Under the pieces are notes generated by a model, which saw only the letters and a program-made list of their open reading frames with translations, was not told the origin of the DNA and searched no databases. This document shows, one piece after another, positions 52,462 to 64,000 of a stretch of DNA of 64,000 bases. Source of the DNA: Glandiceps talaboti (lineage: Eukaryota; Hemichordata; Enteropneusta; Spengelidae); the NCBI RefSeq assembly GCF_964340395.1, contig NC_135551.1:20606003-20670002 (forward strand). Direction: 5' to 3'. A program made the translations under genes and the position numbers. How positions within the stretch are numbered: position 1 is the stretch's first letter; every line of letters begins with the position of its first letter.

Positions 52462-54058
52462 TTTGCTCAAAACAGCATGTGAACACTTTGGTTTACACAC
52501 ACAGATTTAGTGCATGATTACACTTACACATTGGCATGAAGACATTCCATTATTCGGAACTTTCCTAGAAGAAGCAGTTCATATTTGGGGGGGGGGTTGT
52601 AAATAGAATATATTGCATGTGCGATGTCAAAGTTCCATACGTTGTATCAATTTGACATTTAATCCAGCGAATAAGTTAGGCCAATGGCTTGTGAACTGAT
52701 CGAAAGTCAAATGGCGGCATAGAACTTAAATCAGTGGTTTAAGCTTATGATAAACATCAAAACTGCAAGATCAAACATTATCATATATAACTAGTATATC
52801 GAGAAGTTATCAGTTGACATTTCAGTTCCATATAGCTGTAGTACAAAATAAGGCTTTCAGACCAAATTTATACCCAAAGAGCTTTCAGTTTCCTGAAATA
52901 CCAAAGAGTAATTAAATTGTCAAGATCACATTAATTTTGTTTTATAGTTAACGGTTTTCGTAGAATATCCACCATGTCTTTGAAAGAATCAATTAACTTT
53001 AAGAGTACCAAGCATGGATTTCCATGATATTTATTTGTATATTTTAGAATTATACACATTGATGAAGAAGCGGTCTGGGTTAGAAACGCAGCGGGAAAAA
53101 ACCCAGACGTTTTAAAAAAATTGATGGTGTTTGGTCTTTCTTGTTCTTAATGCTCGTCAAGTCCACATACCCTAGTCTCTATACCGCATCATGTTGGAAA
53201 TTAAGTTTATAATTTCTGACACATAAATTATCATGTTTTGAGTGCAGCATACTGGTATACATATCATTCCTGATAAATGAATGAATGACATAACCACGTG
53301 CTATGAAGCAACCCGGTAAATACATAAGCTCACAATAAGATTGTTACGGCTTCCGTTTAAAGACAAATTAAATCCAGTCAAACTTATTTCCGCCTTTAGC
53401 CTACTTGTATTGATTATGAACGATCAATTTAAATGTGATTCTGGGTGATACAATACCACCTCGATAACTTACTCGACTTTGAATTAGTGTAAACAGGCCC
53501 ACTGTACTAGTCATTAGGGGATTTCTTGCAAGGATTAATCGGAAAAGTTATTGTGACGACATCACGAATATTCTAATCTTCTTGCATTATTAACAAATAC
53601 AAAGAGCGTCAAGAAGGGTATTTTCCTTTACATGTCTTTTCATGCAATATACTCAAGATCCAGGACCTGAGTCATATATGGATGAAAGATGTAAAGAAGA
53701 CAATTCGAAGCACTATAGTGAAGCGCAGATAAGATTAATGTGTAAGAATTGTCGTCCAATTTGTGCCTTATGGAGAGTAGAATAAATAGAGGTTTAATTT
53801 TTTTCAAAAAAATTGAAAAATAAAGATCATATTTATAAGAGATGCCTCATGACTTAATGTTAAACTACGTAAATCAGCAAAACCATCTGGAATTCAATAC
53901 TCTCCGTCAGCTTCTATATAAAGGAAGGAATGTTTGATCAATTGCAAGAAGGCATGCATTTGGATAGAAAGCGTAATTGTCATAGATCGTCATTTTTTCA
54001 GACAAATTATAAATTTGCTTGTCATACTTACCTACCAACCTACATGCCACCCACCCAC
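52460..54058. other. Non-coding stretch
   Basis: No gene or element recognised in 1.6 kb. A G run lies at 52589-52597. Confidence 0.45.
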
Positions 54059-54108
54059 CTACATACATACATACATACATACATACATACATACATACAT
54101 ACATACAC
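54059..54108. repeat. (ACAT)n microsatellite
   Basis: About 50 bp of ACAT following CCACCCACCTAC. Confidence 0.95.
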
Positions 54109-55032
54109 ACAATATGTCATTGAACTAAAGCTCAGGTGCTATATTCACACAGAATATTAAACCTAAGTGCCTGTTATTAAATGCAAGGTCTACATTGTAG
54201 ATACTCAGTTCAATAAGTTTAATACTTTCAGAAGGTTATACAAACCAGTATGCAAACCACCTGGGTGCATGCATGGTACGTTTTAAACTTCGACCAAGCT
54301 TTAAATCAGAAATGTGTTAATATATGAACTGCGATTTTGTTCACTACGATGAATTGTTCACCTTGATAGATATAAGTTAATGATTATCATGAAAGTTGAT
54401 CAGAAACTGTTTGGTAGCTATTTGGTCGGATGTGCAAATGTTGAGGAATAAATCAACCTTAAGTTTATTCAAACAATCACGTGATATATTATCGACTGAA
54501 ACTGCCAACGACATATTACGATCCAGACGAGGTTAACATTTGATGTAGATGTAAGAAAATATAATCAACGACAAAAATGAAAGAAATAACAAAACAAAGT
54601 AAACATATGCCTTTAAAGACAGAGACGTGTCTCCACGCACCATGTGTCAACAGTTCATTAGCCAGTCAATTCGGTCATAATATATGGTTAACCTGTTTGT
54701 GTCAGGACGTCGTATCATACAGGGACGTATCGGACGGCTTTCACTGCAATCAATCTCTTCGGATGGCTGCCTTTTGTTTGCTCGTCATGATCTGTTTTTT
54801 GTATGGCTCACTGGTTTATTGTTTCTCTAAATTTATGTTCAATCATGAGCGGAAAGGGTTAAACTGGAAACAAATGACGTTTTAATTTTTTATCCATGAA
54901 ATACTCGACCATCCCAACGCAGTTTGTTTTTGGCTGAAACATTTCCATTTTATATTGAGTCATCCATTTTCGGAATAGACTTGCTGTCATTTTATGGTAT
55001 GGGTGTTTTGTGTATATGTGCACACTTGTTAC
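54109..55032. other. Non-coding stretch with one unassigned ORF
   Basis: The ORF at 54577-54885 (102 codons, plus) includes a hydrophobic stretch (FCLLVMICFLYGSLVYC) that could span a membrane. It has no family resemblance, no splice context and no promoter that I can see, so I do not call it a gene. Confidence 0.3.
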
Positions 55033-55091
55033 ACATACATACATACATACATACATACATACATACATACATGCATACATACATACATTCA
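55033..55091. repeat. (ACAT)n microsatellite
   Basis: ACAT run followed by AGAC, AAAC and ACAC runs and GCGCGCGCG to about 55145. Confidence 0.95.
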
Positions 55092-55145
55092 GACAGACAG
55101 ACAAACAAACAAACTGACAGGCACACACACATACGCGCGCGCGTA

Positions 55146-57841
55146 CCTCTGATAGATTTTGAGACCAAAATATGTCATTGATCTATGATTTAGATTTTCC
55201 CTAAGTTCATGTTCATCATTCTGAAAACACTGCTTTCCATGTTAACTTTCTGTGCTATTATAAGTCACTCGTCACTTGCTGATATTGATCAATGACTATA
55301 ATACTTATGTTTGAGTAATTACATATTTAAATGTAAATGTTTAATTACTATACATTTTCTATTTGTTAATAAAATATTTTGAATCGCTTATCACGGTCAC
55401 ACATAATTCAAAAACGGTATGCATTGAATTTCAGTCAAGGTTACAAAAACAAGTCGTAATATGATATTTAGCAATAAAATGGGCTTCTTTCTTGAACTCT
55501 TTCCTATTTCAATGCGTATAAACATAAAAGCGCAACACAAGAATTGGTTATTGTGTTTGGTTCTCTCTCATCTATTTACCAGTTTAATCCATTACCTTTC
55601 TCGTCCACGTTTTGTTTTGCCACAATATATAGAAAACGCTGCGGCCTTCATGATTAAAAAGTCAAATGCGTGCTGTCACATTGATATAGAATATCATCTA
55701 AACGGCAAAGTCATCAAAAGGTAAATCATCAAGGAAGACACAAAGCATTGAATACACACACACACAAAAAAGCAAAAAATTATTGAATGCAAAACAAAGC
55801 TTACATTTTCCTGCTTTGAGTTCAAATGTGTTGAAATCAATATGTCGACATACTAAACATGAACACTTAAAAGTAGAGTGGGTGTTTGTGATGCTATTTC
55901 GACCACATTAAATATTCACGGCACACCTCCTACTGGCGTTATCATTGTTATCCCTTGGTGTTTTGATTTCCATCCATACAGCTTCTACTGAACAGTTGTT
56001 TCAATGTCCAATATCCCCAAAGTACATATTCTGATCATAGCGGTTATTTAGCAAAGCCATCGAAATGGACCAGTAGCATGATTTTGCGTAAAGTTAAACG
56101 AATGTGCAAAATGCTAAGATAGTTTAGTTTCGCTGCTTAAGGAACAGTTGTGTTATTATACACACAGAGTCACGAGTCCACGGTGTAGCTACAAATTGTC
56201 GGTAATTTATTTCAACAAACCTCTAAATCAAATTCTTGGAAACCCGATTTTTTTATTTTCTTAATTAAGACCCATAATTGCACAGGACGCATTTTCAGGC
56301 AGGCGACATAAATTGCCTACACGTTAATGTGGGAAATACCTAGATAATTGAATTTCAGACATTTTAGACTAAATCGTCTTTAAACAGCCTTTGCACAGTG
56401 TCACATATAGATGTGCCCAACGCTTTACTGAGGTGGCGATGTTATCGTGTACATGCGTGTGTTGCATCATATTTTCATACACAATTCCTTTTATTTCTTA
56501 AAGAACGTGAAATCGCCTTATGTTGTTAGTAGTACTGTAGTATCAGCTCATTGCTTCTTGGCAAGCCTAACAGGGAAAAAGTACTCATGAGACCTTCTGG
56601 TTGTAACCTCAGCATTCTCATTTTGAATTCAAGATTTAACGCAGTGGTTGTGTTGCCAATGTGTGAACTACTGCTGCTGATAACTCGGTGGTCTTTGGAG
56701 GTTTGACAAACCTCAACGGTAATGACAGAATGCAGACAATCATGTAAACGTACAATTCACTGTCTAGCAAAAGAGAGAAAGAAAGAAAACCCAATGTCTG
56801 TACAACCTTTTAATTATTAATACCATATGTCAAATCTATTTTAGAATCTACAGAACCTATAGAAGCAGCGTCGGATATTTGTTGAGGAAGCAAGTGTTAA
56901 TTCTTCTTTTGCGAGGCTGAAAGTTTGTAATGCATTATGTCGAATCGGTTACTAGAGATACAACGCTGTCCAGCTGTCGTCAATAGAAACAAAACCTACC
57001 AATATGAAAGAACATAAACAATGAAACTCACTATCCGATATTTAGACAAATGTTTCAAAAATATGAACCAGAATGTAATAAGATAATCTTTGTCATGGCG
57101 GCAACTCCCAATAAGCCAAACCTCGTCACCACGACACGGAGCGTCTTAGACTAAGAAAGTGGCAAACGCACATTTAATGCTATTAAGACTATCTATGCTA
57201 CTTGATTTCCATTGATGTCATTTTGTCGTGTTACCATTTCGTATTCCTTCTTTCCGGAAAATGATACAGAACAAAACTTAATGATTATACAATATTGCAT
57301 TATAATCTTAATAAAGAGATTGGGTAAAATATGAACAATACCTTTGCAGTATTATACACCTTATACACACCACCTCTTGATTTGTAATCAGCTTAACATT
57401 GACTCCTATTTGACATGATGTTGTCTCCTTTTATATAATATTACACAATAACTGTGACAAGCATTAACAAAGAGGGAAGTGCTGAATCATAGCCAAAGGG
57501 GTTTCATTGTCATTATAACTATACAAGAGTGATTTCCATACTTTTAAATACAATACCATTAAGAGTGGTTAAAATCTGTAGAGTTTATTGAATTTATCAA
57601 ATGTTAGTATTTAGTTATAAATACGTTTATATATGATGGAGAAGTCAACTGATATTGCAATTTTGTAGCACACGAACCGCCAGAAAATGTATCATTTTAG
57701 CTGCAACTCAATTTTAAAATAATATCGAATTTATTTAAACAAATGTTACACTTCTTAGACTTATTCAAATAAATATTTTCAAGTTATCGGTTACATAAGT
57801 ATCAGTTGAAAGCTTGAAAAGATAGACACTACTACTATTGT
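55146..57841. other. Non-coding stretch
   Basis: About 2.7 kb without recognisable gene or repeat family. Short ORFs of up to 87 codons have no motifs. Confidence 0.5.
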
Positions 57842-57868
57842 GTTACCATAACAACCATATTGACGTCA
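57842..57868. promoter_or_regulatory. X-box half-site next to CRE-like palindrome
   Basis: GTTACCATAACAAC has one consensus RFX half (GTTACC) and is followed 5 nt later by the perfect CRE palindrome TGACGTCA (57861-57868). Such pairs occur in regulated promoters, but no exon is identified nearby. Confidence 0.25.
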
Positions 57869-58391
57869 TCAACAAAACATGCGTCCAGAACATATCAAAT
57901 CGCGTAATGTGTGCATTGGCTTGGGCAAGATTCACTAGTCGCACACATTCACCATTCATGTTTTTATGAACATACTTGGTTGTCAAATACAATGCCTCTC
58001 GATAAACGTACATTATTTGTGAAACATATAAAGGAGAGAAACTTGTTATGTGCCAGTGCTTGCATTTTTCCTTCAGCTCATGGGTTGTAAATCATATTCA
58101 TGGAATTGTAGCTAGGTAACACATATATAGTACATAGTTAGTACGTAATTATGAAACCTTTATGGTGCCATAATTCCTGACACTGTTTGACTGCTCGTGT
58201 CGTAAAATCTATAACTTATTAGAAGTGGTAACAATATGTTTTGGTTATTGAAAATGCGCATTTGATAAACACGTTAGTTTACTCCCCTTCAGGCCTTACA
58301 CACATGCCACCAACAAAATAGTTTTTACTAAAAAAATACACAACGGACATATGCAATTTTCATGCCTCGTGACAAGCCTGTTCGATGGCAG

Positions 58392-58405
58392 GTTGCCCTG
58401 GTAAC
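58392..58405. promoter_or_regulatory. X-box-like motif
   Basis: GTTGCCCTGGTAAC fits both halves of the RFX X-box consensus with a 2-nt spacer. It lies outside any repeat I recognise. No neighbouring gene start is supported. Confidence 0.35.
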
Positions 58406-60892
58406 CAACATGTCATCATTCATAATTTACTGGGCGGTCTTTATTGAGGTACATTGAAAACGATGACAGTTTGGTTGGTCAAAGCAGTGCAGAGAAGACT
58501 ATTGATCCCAGCACACCTCTCTAGCTGTCATAACGCAACTAGTGCTTGCACTCGATTTATTGCCTTGATTGTATATGTTCATTGATTTTTATCTATACTA
58601 TCATCAGCGTTGAAGTCGTATAGATACTCCACCATCAGAAGCTGAGGATTGAGGTACGAAGATTTCAGTTTTCCCTTTCAAACCATTCTCAGATACCATT
58701 GTTTAAATACAATTATCTTTTATTTATTTGGGAATTGTCTTTGAAGAGATATACCTGTGCGCATGCAAATGAATATAAATTAATGTGTTATTAAGTGTCA
58801 ACTTAATGATATTGCAGTGGTTTCAATGTAGGTGTACACCTTGTTTTATTGGGGAGCGCGTACGCGATCATTCTACGAAAGACATACACCGTTTTGCTAA
58901 ATGTTTTACCCTGACTCGTAAAGCCGCTGCTATGGTGGAATACCGACTCGCCTCCCGCAAGTACGTTTATTGATTTTACTACTGAAGTCTCGCCAAAAAA
59001 GGTTAGGCAGTTATCCTGTCGTCTGTTGTGGGTAGGGTTAATTTATTCTGGTATTGTGTCGAGGGCATCGGCGAGGGCAGTTCGTGGGGATAGCAAGTCC
59101 TTTCCATACAACGGGATTAAACCTCGTTTTACGACCTATGTTCGCTCGACTTCTTCCTGGTTTAATTTTTGAGCACTAAGTTCAAATAAAAACCATGTCC
59201 TCATTGAGTGTACTGAAACATGGAGAAAAGCAAGCCGAGTAGTATTCAATGGGAAGAGTAGAATTCCTACTTCAGTATCATATATAGGTTGATATGGTAA
59301 TTGCGTTATTTAAATAGATACCCGTCAGCTTCATCGGTACACAAGCTGTATATAACTCATATTGATTTCGTTCGTTTTACTGGGAGATAGTGTACAGCCT
59401 TGATTGCATAATCAAAGATGTTTTAGTGATAAATTGAAACATTATCCCATAAAAATAACATTTTCCTGACGTTTATTGTATTTTCAATGTAATTGAACGT
59501 TATACTCACGACTACTTTGGTTTCAACGAATTCGTTGTAATTTGATGAAGATGATGTACAAAACTTTAATCACAGACGACAATTGACTCGTGTCATTATT
59601 GTTCAATTTATGGCACATATCTAAGTGCTATGAGATAAAGAATGGCATAATCCTAATGTAACTAGGTGTTAAAAACTGACACATTTGCAACATAAGTCTG
59701 TTTTATATGATCATATAATCGGAGAGAAGCTATTTATTTTGCAATTTCAAACGAAAAATCTGTTCAAAGATCGATACGTGTAGGTATTCATCGAGCAAAA
59801 TCTTGTTAACAAATGCTTGTTATATACCTGTACAATATTTTTTTGCATCTGACAATCAGATTTGCAGTTTAAGACCAAATGTTTTAATAATTGTTAAATA
59901 CCAACACATATCATTTTTATATACATGATTGTGGCTTGCATATGGTTCTGTTTAATAACTAGCACTAAGGACACTCTACATGTCAGTGAAGAGATTTTTT
60001 CAGGTTTTGCTTCTTTAAATATTCGATAGAACATTCTGAACACACTCAAAATGTTCTTAAGAATTTCGATACTATCGTGTAGTTTGCCTCTTTAAGGGAA
60101 GAGGGTTCTCATGATAAAATACCATATTATTTCTGAGCACGTTTACACGAAATGGTGATAATATCGTTCTCGGAACAGAATATTTTGAAAAATAGTTTCT
60201 TTGAAAATACGTGCAAGATTGGTGACATCCATTTCTTAAATTCTCTCTTAAATTGTAACTTTATATGCGACTGTCTTTGGTCGGATTTACACTGAGCTTT
60301 GATAAATATTGCATGCATCCATGCACTTTAGTTGATATATACTAGTAACGGGATACCCTATATTCGTATGGCTTTCGATACACATCAGATTCTAGATAAT
60401 TCATATTAAGTAACTTATATGTCCAAAGGGATCACACAGTCTGAATAACAAATATATTAAGTTTAATAAATTATTGGTTTTGTCTTTCAATTATTGAATA
60501 ATGTTCCTTTATGCTCACACAATGGCTATAGCATTATACATGCGCCTCCTAGCAAATAATGGCTTATGTCCGCCTTAAAGAAGAAGTCACTTCATAATTT
60601 CATTTATATATATTCATGTATACCATCTACGTATACACCCATATTCAGAACCAAATATCACTGAATAAGGAATAAAAAAAACATCCGGTACCAAATCACT
60701 TCAACTCAGTCAACCAATCACTCCCTTGCCGATTTCAAAATAGTATTATTTGAAAGGGAATAAAAACCAAATCATACTGACTAACACACGGAATCTTCTG
60801 TATAAAAAAATCAACACATACTGAGAGAACGAAATAAAAAGCAAACAATAGCAACAGGTCCAATTACCATAGCGACGTGACTGGACGTAAGC
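58406..60892. other. Non-coding stretch
   Basis: No gene recognised. The segment at about 58840-59170 is somewhat GC-richer and could be old transposon sequence, but no motif supports this. Confidence 0.4.
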
Positions 60893-60996
60893 GATAAACA
60901 GTATGATGGCTTATTAGGCCTACAGAGGCAGTTCAGCAAAGCATGATAAACAGTATGATGGCTTATTAGGCCTATAGAGGCAGTTCAGCAAAGCAT
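60893..60996. repeat. Recent 52-bp tandem duplication
   Basis: The unit starting GATAAACAGTATGATGGC is present twice with period 52 (60893 and 60945), with a single C/T difference (GGCCTACAG versus GGCCTATAG). Confidence 0.95.
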
Positions 60997-63900
60997 GGGC
61001 GACATGTCTTGGCCAGGCACCCTTTACTGTGAATTGTATATTTTCAACTGAGACTGTTTGGTATATATGTGGATTTTGATTTGGCAAGGGATATGATAAA
61101 TCAAACCAAACTGTAAATGGTATCGTGTCCAAATGCCCTCCGTTTATTTCAACTATCACATGCCAACAAAAGTTTATTTGTTTACCTTGTCTAGCAATTC
61201 ACTCTAACATGCAGCATTTGAAGCATCTGTTAAAATATTAAACTGCACGAATGTAGTCTGTTATCACTCACTATATTGTAGTACTTAAGAAAGTAACACA
61301 CGGTTTGATTATTTAGTGAACATACCATGGATTTTCCTTTTTCCTTAAGTATTATAGAAAATATTGCGGAGTTTAAAAAAATATGATGTGCTGTAATTCC
61401 AAATAACGGTTCAGAAAAGATTCAACGTATGCGTACATTACCTGACATACAATACGGTATTTCCAACCTGTTGATCTCACAAAGTGTCGAACTTACAAAT
61501 GCGTGTGCCACGTCACGCCTCTTGCCATTGAAGCAGGACTGTCAAAGTGTACATGTGACCATTCATGTACCCACGTATGTATTACCCTCACTAAATCCTC
61601 AGTTATTGCGACAGTGAGTAAATATTGACTTTAGATTATTTAGATTCTCTCCAAAATATCTTCCTTAATGAAACTATTCCCTCTATTTTATACATAGACC
61701 CTCAAATTCACAGGGTGTTGCATCCAAGTACAGTAATATTTCACATATTACTATACCTCTGACGTTATAGGTATAGTAATATTGCCAGAATTAGGTTGAA
61801 TTGTTTGAAACATCGCACTGTTGCTAAGGTGTTATTTTTAAGTGTTTAAATCATAATATTGTAATGAATAAAAATTTGGGTTTACAAATAAGACAGTAAT
61901 AATGCCTCCCCGTGAGGAGTACCATGTCGACATGTCCAGAGCTTTATTATCTGCCCCGGAATACGATTGTGTGACTGATGTGACGTAGTATCATAGCTAT
62001 TTTGCTGTAGCAGAATGATCAGCAGTGCGATCAAATAAACGTCGATGCACTAAAGTCACAATTGCTGTAGAAAAATTAATTTATTAAACGAAGACAGCTA
62101 TAATTTATTTGTTAAAAATGTTTTCAAGTACTGGGATTCAGAACAAAAACTATACATAAAGTACCTTTTACGTGATACTTTTAATATCAGTGAAATGAAC
62201 TTTATTGTCTTAAATATAGACGATTGCTTCATTGATTCAATACCTACTAGCGCTGAATGTGACAATACTGGAATTGCTTTCGAGATAAATGTATTGGTTT
62301 AATATTTGACTTTTCAACCGGATTTTGAAGAGGTCATGCAGATTTATGGAGAAGGAGTTTGTGTCTGCTTTTCTTCTGCAGAATGAAATATAATAGTGCA
62401 TTTGTGCGGTTGTCGAAGCGAAATTGATGGAAAAATGAAACACCAGTAGAAGTTGTGGTTGTTGAACTCTACGTGTGTTGTGATTACGCAATTTCGTGGA
62501 ATACTCACCTCGAGTAAAAACGTCTTATATTATAGTAGACGATTACATCCTGTTAGTACTTAAGTTGCATTTGCATCATGTAGAGAGACTGTGGTTACAT
62601 AGTTGTACAAGTTGAAGAAACGGAAGAAGGAGAGGAAGAACTAATTATCAGGATTCTAGGAGACTTTTACGAATTTTCACAAATATGTGATTAATTCTCA
62701 GGAAATGAGTCGAATCACTTACGGATGTAGCAGTCAATTCATCCCTAAATCAAGTAGGATATTATAAAATAACATTATGGTATTGGTGAAAGGTGGATGT
62801 TTGAAGGGGTGCAAATGTGGGGTTGCTTTGTTGTTCCATTAATTTCTCAAGCTTAGAGGAAACATTATGATAGTCATTGTCATTGTAATCCTAAGCCCAA
62901 CCCACGCCGTGCTACCTCTCTGAAAAATATAGAGATAAAAAGTTTGACCAATCTTAGTAAGAACTATGTTGTACATTAGAACAATGCACCACGGTAAGTA
63001 AATAAAGGCGTTAAACTCCAAACTGTATTTATTTCTATAATGCCTCCGATCCATCCAGTAAATAGCAAGTAGCTTCAGAGCTTGATTTGCCAATTTCATA
63101 TTATTCCTTGAGAGAGGCCAAGCAATTAAGAATTGGTAGAAATAATTTTTTTGATAAAACCAGCCGATCTTGTGTTCCACTTTAACTAACACCTACTGTA
63201 ATTACAAATAGTGATCACAGCGAGGGCACAACTCGATGATATGCAGTGACTACAAGTTTAGTATTTAATTTCAAATCCTGTGATTGAAAAGTAAAGTGGC
63301 GCACTTTATATTTGTCTAGTATTAAATATGTTGCCGGATTTATCTCTAGTAAGGATATTTCATTGGTTTTCGATTTCACATTTTTAGAGTCCTGTGAATA
63401 GGACAGATTGATGTTATCCGAAAGCCTTTAAAATCACATTGCTGATAAGATAAACATCACTACATTGTGAATGTTATCTATCGTTTTCGTCTCGCAGGAC
63501 AACGTTTTACCCATGGCTGGAATTTGAACAGAGGATAAAGCTATATTATACCAGCCTGTATAAAACTATCAATGCTAAAATAGACACGTTGAATTATGTC
63601 ACTGGACACTGACAAACGCACTGATTGTGATGTGTTACAAATATGTTTTATATAATATAGATTGAATTTTGTTATGGTGATAAGCCTCAAATTTTTCGGT
63701 ACCATCAAAGAGCAAAGGCTTGTTATTGTATAATTAAGTTATCCAAAATGGGGAAATTTTCAGATACGATTTGTAACGAATGAATGGTGAACAATAAAGG
63801 TAACTTCGCAATTCAAACAGACGCAGCAATCTTAGTGGAATATCCATGTCCCCTAGTAAATATCGTGTCACTATGGTTTTAAACACATGATTTCTTGTGC

Positions 63901-64000
63901 AAGTGCACTGAATTCACTTTAAATTGTGCATAGTGATTATACGATAAATGAGATGACATTGTAAAAAAAATATAAGCGAAAAGGAAGAAATCTTGATAAA
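60997..64000. other. Non-coding stretch to window end
   Basis: No gene, RNA gene or complete element recognised in 3 kb. ORFs up to 117 codons on the minus strand (62839-63192) lack family motifs. Confidence 0.5.

Noticed and set aside
54577-54885. 102-codon ORF with a possible membrane segment
   Set aside because: No homology recalled and no supporting gene signals; ORFs of this length are expected by chance in 64 kb.

Overview
The window is eukaryotic, animal-type genomic DNA from an intron- and repeat-rich, AT-leaning genome. The signs are long simple-sequence tracts ((AT)n, (GA/CT)n, (ACAT)n, (ACGT)n), many ACATGT/TACATGTAC words, relics of several non-LTR retrotransposons, tRNA-derived SINEs, MITE-like inverted repeats, and no dense prokaryotic-style ORFs. 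The repeat flavour, including a LINE/SINE-type 3' tail with AAGCGCTA...TAAAA and ATT repeats, suggests a marine invertebrate (lancelet, hemichordate or lophotrochozoan). I cannot fix the taxon from sequence alone. Most short ORFs are translations of microsatellites or transposon debris, and I do not annotate them as genes.

Layout. At 1-4.6 kb there is sparse DNA with one decayed LINE reverse transcriptase and two tiny hairpin insertions. From 4.6 to 19.5 kb lies a complex repeat domain. Its core is a very large, nearly identical inverted repeat (about 4.4 kb arms, 5803-10270 and 15073-19492) around a 4.8 kb spacer that holds further inverted repeats. Each arm carries the same tRNA-derived SINE, and the arms meet the spacer at alternating purine/pyrimidine microsatellites. 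Between 19.5 and 30 kb there are mostly non-coding sequences with two more LINE relics, a 154-bp MITE with a 9-bp target duplication, a LINE/SINE tail and a tRNA-headed SINE. From 30 to 40.9 kb I found no protein-coding gene, but there is a plausible TATA promoter with a 5'UTR-like first exon at 33.3 kb and a diverged ~0.8 kb tandem duplication at 34.8-36.4 kb.

The only substantial coding locus is on the minus strand at 42.6-46.7 kb. Two long ORFs (528 and 558 codons) abut with a -1 frame offset and together look like one transposase-like protein: an N-terminal coiled coil, an RNase-H-like core with candidate D, D, E residues, and a C-terminal Tudor-like domain. A 620-bp intron separates it from a GC-richer 5' exon. 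Downstream of it lies a repeat with four palindromic CCATGGTAAC (RFX X-box-like) motifs. At 47.4-49.1 kb there is a fold-back element with 171-bp inverted arms. The remainder, 49-64 kb, is essentially gene-poor with simple repeats and one perfect-looking 52-bp tandem duplication.

The most unusual signals are: a micro-hairpin insertion family (22-34 bp payloads with ATAGAC/GTCTAT-type ends and 8-9 bp direct duplications), one copy of which splits a recognisable LINE peptide in frame; the giant inverted repeat; and the split transposase-like gene with its Tudor-like tail.
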